Shown piece by piece: positions 58,479 to 64,000 of a stretch of DNA of 64,000 bases. How positions within the stretch are numbered: position 1 is the stretch's first letter; every line of letters starts with the position of its first letter. The stretch is from Symsagittifera roscoffensis (taxonomy: Eukaryota; Xenacoelomorpha; Acoela; Convolutidae). Location of the stretch: NCBI RefSeq assembly GCF_963678635.1, contig NC_087066.1, forward strand, positions 28,029,301-28,093,300, given 5' to 3'. The notes below the pieces were generated by a model. It did not search any database and was not told where the DNA came from. It was given only the letters and a program-made list of their open reading frames with translations. The translations under genes were made by a program, and so were the position numbers.

Positions 58479-58708
58479 TGTTTATAAATTTCAATTATAT
58501 TCGTAATCCTAGATTCCCAACCAAATCAAGATAAAGACCTAGATTATCAACACATAAACGTGAGAAAGTCAAACTGTTCAGAATTGAGTAAAATGATTTT
58601 CTGTATTTGTTTCACAAACTTTGTGAAAGTCAATAGTTGCACGTTTACAGTTGCCCGCATGGTTACAGTTTGCCCGGCTACAGTGCCTTGTAGAGATAGG
58701 TCACAACA
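58479..58708 (-). repeat. 5' LTR of the BEL/Pao element
   Basis: 230 bp, the same length as the other LTR. On the coding strand the LTR is followed after five bases by TGGTCCGCCGGC (complement of 58462-58473), which has the TGG start of a tRNA primer-binding site. The matching tRNA cannot be named from the sequence alone. Confidence 0.88.
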
Positions 58709-59890
58709 GATCGCATCCATCCGCTGCTTGCATGCGGCCGTTTTCGCAATGCACAAATTATACAAAAAGCCGTTTCACCATAGATTTAGTTTTTCAAAAC
58801 TCCTGAACGTCAACTAAAGGATTAAACAAAATGAAAAAAAAATTGTAAATAGTAGAGAAAGTCCACGAACTGGAGAATTTCTTCAAAAGCAACTTCAAAT
58901 TTTTCAAAAATTCGGGCTTATTGAGAAAATGTCTGAATTTAGACTTTTAGTTATACAATTTGACGTGAACTCCATTTGAAACTTCTGAAAATCACAATCC
59001 AGCTCTATTATTAAACAGAAGTTTCTCGGATAAAAGTAGATTTTTTGAGAGAATCTTGCCAAAAATGTTATCATTATAATTGATAACATGGAACCAATCA
59101 AATCAACTTTTTTAGTTTTACAAGCAAATAAATGGAGTATGTTCACAACAATTATATGGCATTATTTTTCCACCAAAATCTTTTTTTTTTTTCCCAAAAA
59201 ATTTTGAAAAAACCTATTTTTTTGCCATATAATCTCGAGAAAATCCAATTTTGCTCGTCATAAGTTCTCAATTTTTTTTTGTTTTTTTCCCAAAAAACGT
59301 ATCTAGAGAATTCCCAAACACGTATCTTAAAACTGACTCTCTGAAAACAATATTTTTTCTAAAATATACTTTTAAAAGCAACAGCAATAAAAATGGAGCA
59401 CTGAGATCATGAATTAACTAAAAGTCATAAGAAAAAATTGTACATATTATTTTTTAATTATCCAACCAGGCTAAGATTTTGGCTTGTTTAAAAGAATGAA
59501 GTGAGAACCTAGGAGGTAAATTGCTTAGATGAAGTGAACGGGTCAATTGTCAAAAAATTGTTCAGGCAAAAAAAAAGTTATCTTCATGGCTTCGAATTTT
59601 AGTTAAATGGTCTATGAAACTTAAGAATCGAAAAAAAACGGCTGAAAAATGTATGAATCGAATTACACAATAATGATAAAAGCAAAATAAGACAAATTGG
59701 TGAACGCGATTAACCCAAAAAAGTTAAAAATGGAGCAATGAAAATTTTTGAATAATAATGAATTAGCATCGTTTATAAATAGATTTAAATTCAGACAAAG
59801 AAATTGAGCTTTTTTCTCAAAAAAATGATCCATTATAATTGACAATGACGGGTTTCATTGTCTCAGAAAATTAGAAACATTATCTGTTTT

Positions 59891-59950
59891 AATTGATTAT
59901 AAATTTGTTGTTAATTCTTATAGAGACCGACAATGAGAATCCAATAAAGC
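59891..59950. repeat. Diverged remnant of the MITE-like element's right end
   Basis: AATTGATTATAAATTTGTTG through TATAGAGACCGACAATGAGA and ATCCAAT resembles the interior right end at about 51170-51215 (TTGTTATTTTGTAGAGACTG and ACAATAAAAGTCCAAT), with roughly 80% identity by eye. Upstream ATTATAATTGA(C/T)A words at 59075 and 59835 may belong to the same remnant. No inverted end was found. Confidence 0.4.
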
Positions 59951-60699
59951 TATGAACATCTAAATGCCAGTCAATAGATACAATTCTGAGAAACTTCGGC
60001 GCTGGCAGTAACCTTTTTTGGTCTTTCCTGTTATGCGGCCTGAAACGATCTTTCTGATAATTTGAAAAATGGATCAAAGTGCTTGGAATTATAATTTTAG
60101 ACAGGAACCTTGAAAACACTACAATGATAGACAGTTTACAACCCGAGAAAGTCATTACACTAATTTCGAATGTAATAAAATGAAATTTAAATTGTGCAAT
60201 AAATCATTCCAAATATCTTACAAAAAACACATATTGAAACAGAAACGTTTTGATACTGAACTGTTCTTGTTTTACTGTTTGTATCTCCAAAAAATGTCTA
60301 TTTCCAAATATTTTATGATTTCGAAATCATCAATTGGGTTAGCTTATTAATACTTTGTGTTCAAGTTTGCCAATTTTCAATATCGATTGAACTTCAGATG
60401 GTATAAAGAAAGTTTTCATGAATGACCCGCCTAAATAAAGGCAGAAAAAATTTTTTAAAACACGTTACGAGAGCAATCTGTGTATTTTGTGAATTGTAAG
60501 CGGATTCCCCAAAAGACTAAAAACAGAATTGTCGAGGAATTCACAACATTATAATTTTTCTATAATCTTCTTTGCCGTTTTGGATTCCAGTGACAAATAG
60601 CCAAAACACAGTTTTTACAAAAAACTGTTCCAAAAAAAATCAATTTTGCAGATTTAACAAACAAACAACAATATATTGGTTTAGTAATTTTATGTTGTC

Positions 60700-60880
60700 G
60701 TGGAATCCGCAACTGCAAGTGAAATCCGCAAATTGTAAGCGGAATCCGCAAATAATAAGCGGAATTAGCATAAGTTTGCAAAATCCACTCACATTTGCGG
60801 AATCCGCTTAATTTTGCCGAATCCAGAAAAAGTAGCTATAATTGCGAGTGGCGAAATCCGCAACAAAACTCACGGAAATA
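60700..60880. repeat. Cluster of near-palindromic GCGGAATCCGC words
   Basis: Within ~180 bp the words AATCCGCAA, AAGCGGAATCCGCAAA, AAGCGGAATTAGC, TTGCGGAATCCGCTTA and GAAATCCGCAAC follow each other at 15-30 bp spacing. A lone relative, AAGCGGATTCCCC, lies near 60498. GCGGAATCCGC is an almost perfect inverted repeat. It could be a small minisatellite or an array of dyad protein-binding sites. It lies in intron 3, about 0.4 kb upstream of exon 4. Confidence 0.65.
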
Positions 60881-61300
60881 ACGGAAATTTTTTTTGTTCG
60901 CGGAGGAAACCACGAAAATTATGTGAGTGGAGTCCACTTACATTTTAAACCTTGTTTCAAGACTTGTCTCTGCATTATAGTGACCTACAGACACCAAATT
61001 GTGGGCTTATCCAGTGCACAGTTTATGCATAAAGAGTAATTTTTTCTTTTTTCTTGTAGTATTTTCTCCGTTGACATGGTTATTATCAGGGACCCGACCC
61101 GTCTGTGAAAGTAGTACCAAGTGCTTGAATCTGTACAGAAAACACTCCTAGTTATCCTAAAAAGAGTTAAGATTCAGAATGTCTCATTTTTCTGACGGAA
61201 AAATTAGTTCAATCATCCCAGATAAGTTTTCATTTTTGCCCAGCGTGAAATTGATTTAATTCACTCATTGTATGCGAAAACTTTCAACATAATTTTTTAG

Positions 61301-63322
61301 ATCAACGAGAGATCATGACTGTCACAGGACTTTTATCGGACAGAGATAATGAAGTGGAAATTGACAGAGTGAATGGCTTTCATGACGCCCTTAACGGTTA
61401 CGCTCCCTTACTTTTTGACCTAAACAGTCAAAGCACACCAGAGCAGCTCATGGAATGTGTGACAAAATTTTTTGACGTGGACACAGAGTTTTTGGCCATT
61501 AAATTGACCGAAAGTGCAAAACAGCAAGCGTGGTTGCAGAACACAATTGAACTAAAAGGCTCAATAGGAAAGAGCGCATTAAACACAGCGGCGCTAATAA
61601 ACGAGACAGGAGTATACGAAATTCGAAGGCGCTACAAGGGCGATTCAACAGACGAAGAAGTTACAGTTAGACATAAAGATGTGATAGTGCTAATGTACAA
61701 CGAGCAGCTAGATGGCAGCTGTCAGGGAAACAAAGAACTAGACTTGGATGAGCTAAGAGAACTGCTGAGCCGGCTCATGTTGATAGGTAGGAAAGGTGAA
61801 AGCAAAAACCAAAGCTGCGACAGAACAGGGGGCCAGTCGAAGAAGGATAACGTGGCATTAACTTTTGCATCTACTTTTCAAAATGTGGAGCGTCTTGTGG
61901 ACTCCTACGTGCAGCTGTACAACACGGGATGTTCGCTTTTCATGACCGTTTCTATTAGAGTGACGAACAGCACAGCTCAAAATGAGTCAGTGAAAGCAAT
62001 TCGTTTTACGTTTAAGGACACCTATGCACCACTAGAAGTGACATCAAGAGATCCAAACAGAGAACTATCCGCCCTGTGCTCGGTGTTCGAGACTCTGAGA
62101 GCTAAATGGAACGAGTATGTTTTCGAAACGAGAAGAAGTCATCCCATTATGAACGAGTTTGACATGCAACAACTCAATCACTTGTGTTCAGGTCTGGCAC
62201 AGCTGCGCTCGAATGAGGACCATGACTTGGATGAAGTAAGTTTGTATTATTTGCAGCTTTTGTCGCCAGATATAACGCAAGCCCAGATTGTCGAAATTGT
62301 AGAAAAGGCGTTAGAAGAAAAAGAAGAACCGACCGAGCAATCAAACATGATTAACGAAATACTTCAACCGTGTCGCGATGAGCGAAGCCAAATTGAAGAA
62401 ACGGTGCAAGACTTACTTCCTTTCTGCGATGATAACCAGCAAATGGCGAAAGCGGCAATCGAGTATGCGAGAAAAGGGAAGAGAGTTGAATCGGCTGACG
62501 AGATTTTTACGGATGCGTGTGAATGGATTGGGACGGAAGGACAAAGTTGTGAGCCAGATGAAGTTAGACATAGAGCGTCTCAACTAGATTCTTACCTGCA
62601 CGATGTTGACAGGAGAGAGGTCGAAATTACCGTGGCAGGAGAAGACAGTGACAGACTGCAGAGTGATTTCTCAGAAAAAATTGCATCCGTGTTCGAATCA
62701 TACATCAATGAATGGAAAGGCAAACAATTGGAAAGACTAAACAACATCTTAAGTTTGTCACAGTTGAGCAATATCCTAATGAAAATCAGAGAGATATCTG
62801 ATGTCGACAGGATAACATTTGAACCTAAGTTTCCGTTCAGACTCGGCGAGCCCAACCTAGTTATGTGTGAAAGTCGAAGCCAAGTGTTGATGAATGTACT
62901 GAGTTTATTCATGGATATAGGAAACGAAAAACTTCCTCGCTTAAGCAATGTTTTGCTATGTAACAAAAACACTGATGCAGAAGAGCTTGAGCTATTCATG
63001 CTGCGTAGCGTTTTTGATACAAGAAAAGAAATTTATGCGGTAGCTTTTGGCGAGAAACTGAGTCCTAGAGTAATCGAGCATCTTGAAAAGCTACTGATGG
63101 AATTTCTGAAAGATCGAAATTTAGAATACAGACTCGTGTTTTTCAATTACAAGCCCAGTAGCCAGTTGACAGGAGTTCTGGAAAAATTTAAACGACAAAG
63201 AGCCTGTAGACCTACAAAAGACATACGAGAGTGGGTGTGCAGCAAACTCAAACGCACAGATGACGCAGCATCGATCGATGGTTACAGCTGTCGACTGGTT
63301 CTATCAAGTCAACCTGCCTCAG
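61301..63322 (+). CDS. RNF213-like gene, exon 4 (segment up to the AAA1 Walker A loop)
   Basis: The acceptor TTTTTTAG ends at 61300. With the base carried from exon 3 the frame reads ...QTMK-N-QREIMTVTGLLSD. The exon encodes DRVNGFHDALNGYAPLLFDL, WLQNTIELKGSIGKSALNTA and LINETGVYEI. From memory these match the RNF213 family motifs D-(K/R)-V-x-x-x-H-x-A-x-x-G-Y-x-x-L-L, W-L-x-x-(V/I)-x-E-x-x-G-S-(V/I) and I-N-x-x-G-V-Y. It then continues through a long helical region to GEPNLVMCESRSQVLM and VLLCNKNTDAEELELFMLRS. It ends CRLVLSSQPASG. In the family this strand is followed by G-K-S, so a donor CAG|GTTTGA at 63323 would split the Walker A loop. Without splicing the frame stops at 63342. Confidence 0.82.
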
Positions 63323-64000
63323 GTTTGAACAATATCTGTTGAACAATTTTAACTACTAATAGCAGAGATTCTATGAAAGGCTATGAAACATCTATGGCTA
63401 TGAAGTTCCCCACATTCAAGACTGAGTTATTTTCTCAGCAGCACCTTAACGGTTGCAGGTTCATTTTTCAAGTCATGCTTGAGATCAGATCGTTAGGTTA
63501 CTTATATAGCTTTGAATGCAAAAATACAAACTGTTATCAAAATTAACTCGCTTGGCAAGCTAATGATAAAAATGAAAGAAACATTCAAAACGTCTGTCAG
63601 GAAAGAGATTGTTCAACGGTAGGAGAACTTTGTTAATTTCCTTGAAACTTTTTTAGCCGTGGTCCTATTGTACGATCTATTTTATTGCGGAGACAAAAAC
63701 TAAGTCAGTCTAGTTATTGAAATCTTGGAGACTGAGGTTGACAACAAATGCTTATCATACAATTCCATACTTTGGAAAAAATGATTATCGTATAAATCCA
63801 TACAATTCCATAGAATAAAAAAATCGTAAGAAAATCACATGATAACCACTTTTTTCATACAAGAGAATTGTATGATAGGCATTTTCTTCATTCAATGGAA
63901 TTTTATGATAAAGATTTTTTCCATTCATTGGAGTGGTATGACATAAACTTTTTACGGAAGAGTTTTGCATCAAACTCAGTTTCTGATTGAGAAAAACAAA
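63323..64000 (+). other. Start of intron 4 of the RNF213-like gene
   Basis: Begins with the inferred donor GTTTGA, weaker than the GTAAGT donors of the other introns. No further exon is seen before the window edge. It holds a short minisatellite at 63830-63962 and is otherwise AT-rich. Confidence 0.55.
63830..63962. repeat. Imperfect 33-bp minisatellite, four units
   Basis: Four diverged units of 33 bp share a T-(A/G)-TGATA core and a TTTTTTCAT(A/T)CA(A/T) segment. In minus-strand translation they give an 11-residue periodicity (KSLCHTTPMNG, KNLYHKIPLNE, ENAYHTILLYE, KSGYHVIFLRF), which reveals the repeat but is not evidence of a gene. Related CATACAATTCCATA words lie just upstream (63757-63812). 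Confidence 0.6.

Larger units (their letters stand above)
51617..58708 (-). mobile_element. Structurally complete BEL/Pao LTR retrotransposon
   Basis: Two 230-bp LTRs (51617-51846 and 58479-58708) in the same orientation both start TGTT and end AACA on the + strand. They are flanked by the 5-bp duplication GATCG at 51612-51616 and 58709-58713. By hand the LTRs differ at about 13 positions (~6%), so the insertion is old. The coding direction is antisense to the host gene. Domain order in minus-strand sense is Gag (DUF1759), zinc knuckles, aspartic protease, reverse transcriptase, RNase H, a Gly-rich insert, integrase zinc-binding, integrase core, DUF5641. This is the standard BEL/Pao order except for the insert. 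Several frameshifts and stops show that it is not autonomous. Confidence 0.92.
49541..61300 (+). other. Intron 3 of the RNF213-like gene
   Basis: Donor GTAAGT at 49541 and acceptor TTTTTTAG ending at 61300, phase 1. It contains the TA-flanked inverted-repeat element, a whole antisense BEL/Pao element and a palindromic repeat cluster, listed separately. The intervals 49541-50059, 51255-51611, 58714-59880 and 59951-60690 are AT-rich, and no gene was seen in them. ATTATAATTGATAA-type words occur near 59075 and 59835. Confidence 0.75.

Noticed and set aside
60572-60811. 79-residue + strand frame
   Set aside because: It is mostly translation of the GCGGAATCCGC repeat cluster and A/T-rich flank.

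Overview
The window looks like AT-rich, intron-bearing genomic DNA of an invertebrate animal. The evidence is long spliced exons with GT/AG junctions, BEL/Pao retrotransposons and a Polinton (Maverick) element. The species cannot be named from the sequence. One host gene dominates. It runs on the + strand from 8419 past the right edge and encodes the N-terminal half of an RNF213-like giant AAA+/E3 ubiquitin ligase. Four exons (8419-13990, 16082-16698, 49381-49540, 61301-63322) join in matching phase into about 2,790 codons. The last exon appears to stop inside the Walker A loop of the first AAA module. Exon 1 carries ten 40-residue tandem repeats and three related beta-rich modules that may be CBM20-like.

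Left of the gene (1-8418) there is no intact host gene. Positions 1-432 (minus strand) are an open retrotransposon Gag-like frame, followed by a 200-base assembly gap. From 4320 down to about 640 (minus strand) lies a broken, repeat-like polyprotein whose middle carries GDS and GSND motifs, as in SGNH hydrolases. Positions 4321-8418 are non-coding with several short direct repeats.

Intron 2 (16699-49380, 32.7 kb) is almost entirely mobile DNA. A degraded + strand BEL/Pao element supplies Gag remnants at 18.6-20.6 kb and RNase H, integrase and DUF5641 remnants at 42.9-48.35 kb. Between them sits a degraded Polinton. Its minus-strand genes (virion-like protein, integrase, small proteins, packaging ATPase, a DxE-motif protein) lie at 22.4-36.3 kb, and a type-B DNA polymerase runs on the + strand from 37767. 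Two young tandem duplications cut across it: 6.65 kb (22549-29201 / 29202-35857) and 3507 bp (40121-43627 / 43628-47134). By eye each pair of copies is about 99.8% identical.

Intron 3 (49541-61300) holds a TA-flanked element with 37-bp inverted ends (50062-51252) that is full of palindromic ATCGATTATAAT words and a C-rich block. It also holds a structurally complete minus-strand BEL/Pao element (51617-58708) with two 230-bp LTRs and a 5-bp target duplication. A cluster of near-palindromic GCGGAATCCGC words lies at 60.7 kb. The mobile genes are mostly frameshifted and probably inactive. The host exons stay open and phase-compatible, which suggests that the host gene still works despite its introns.
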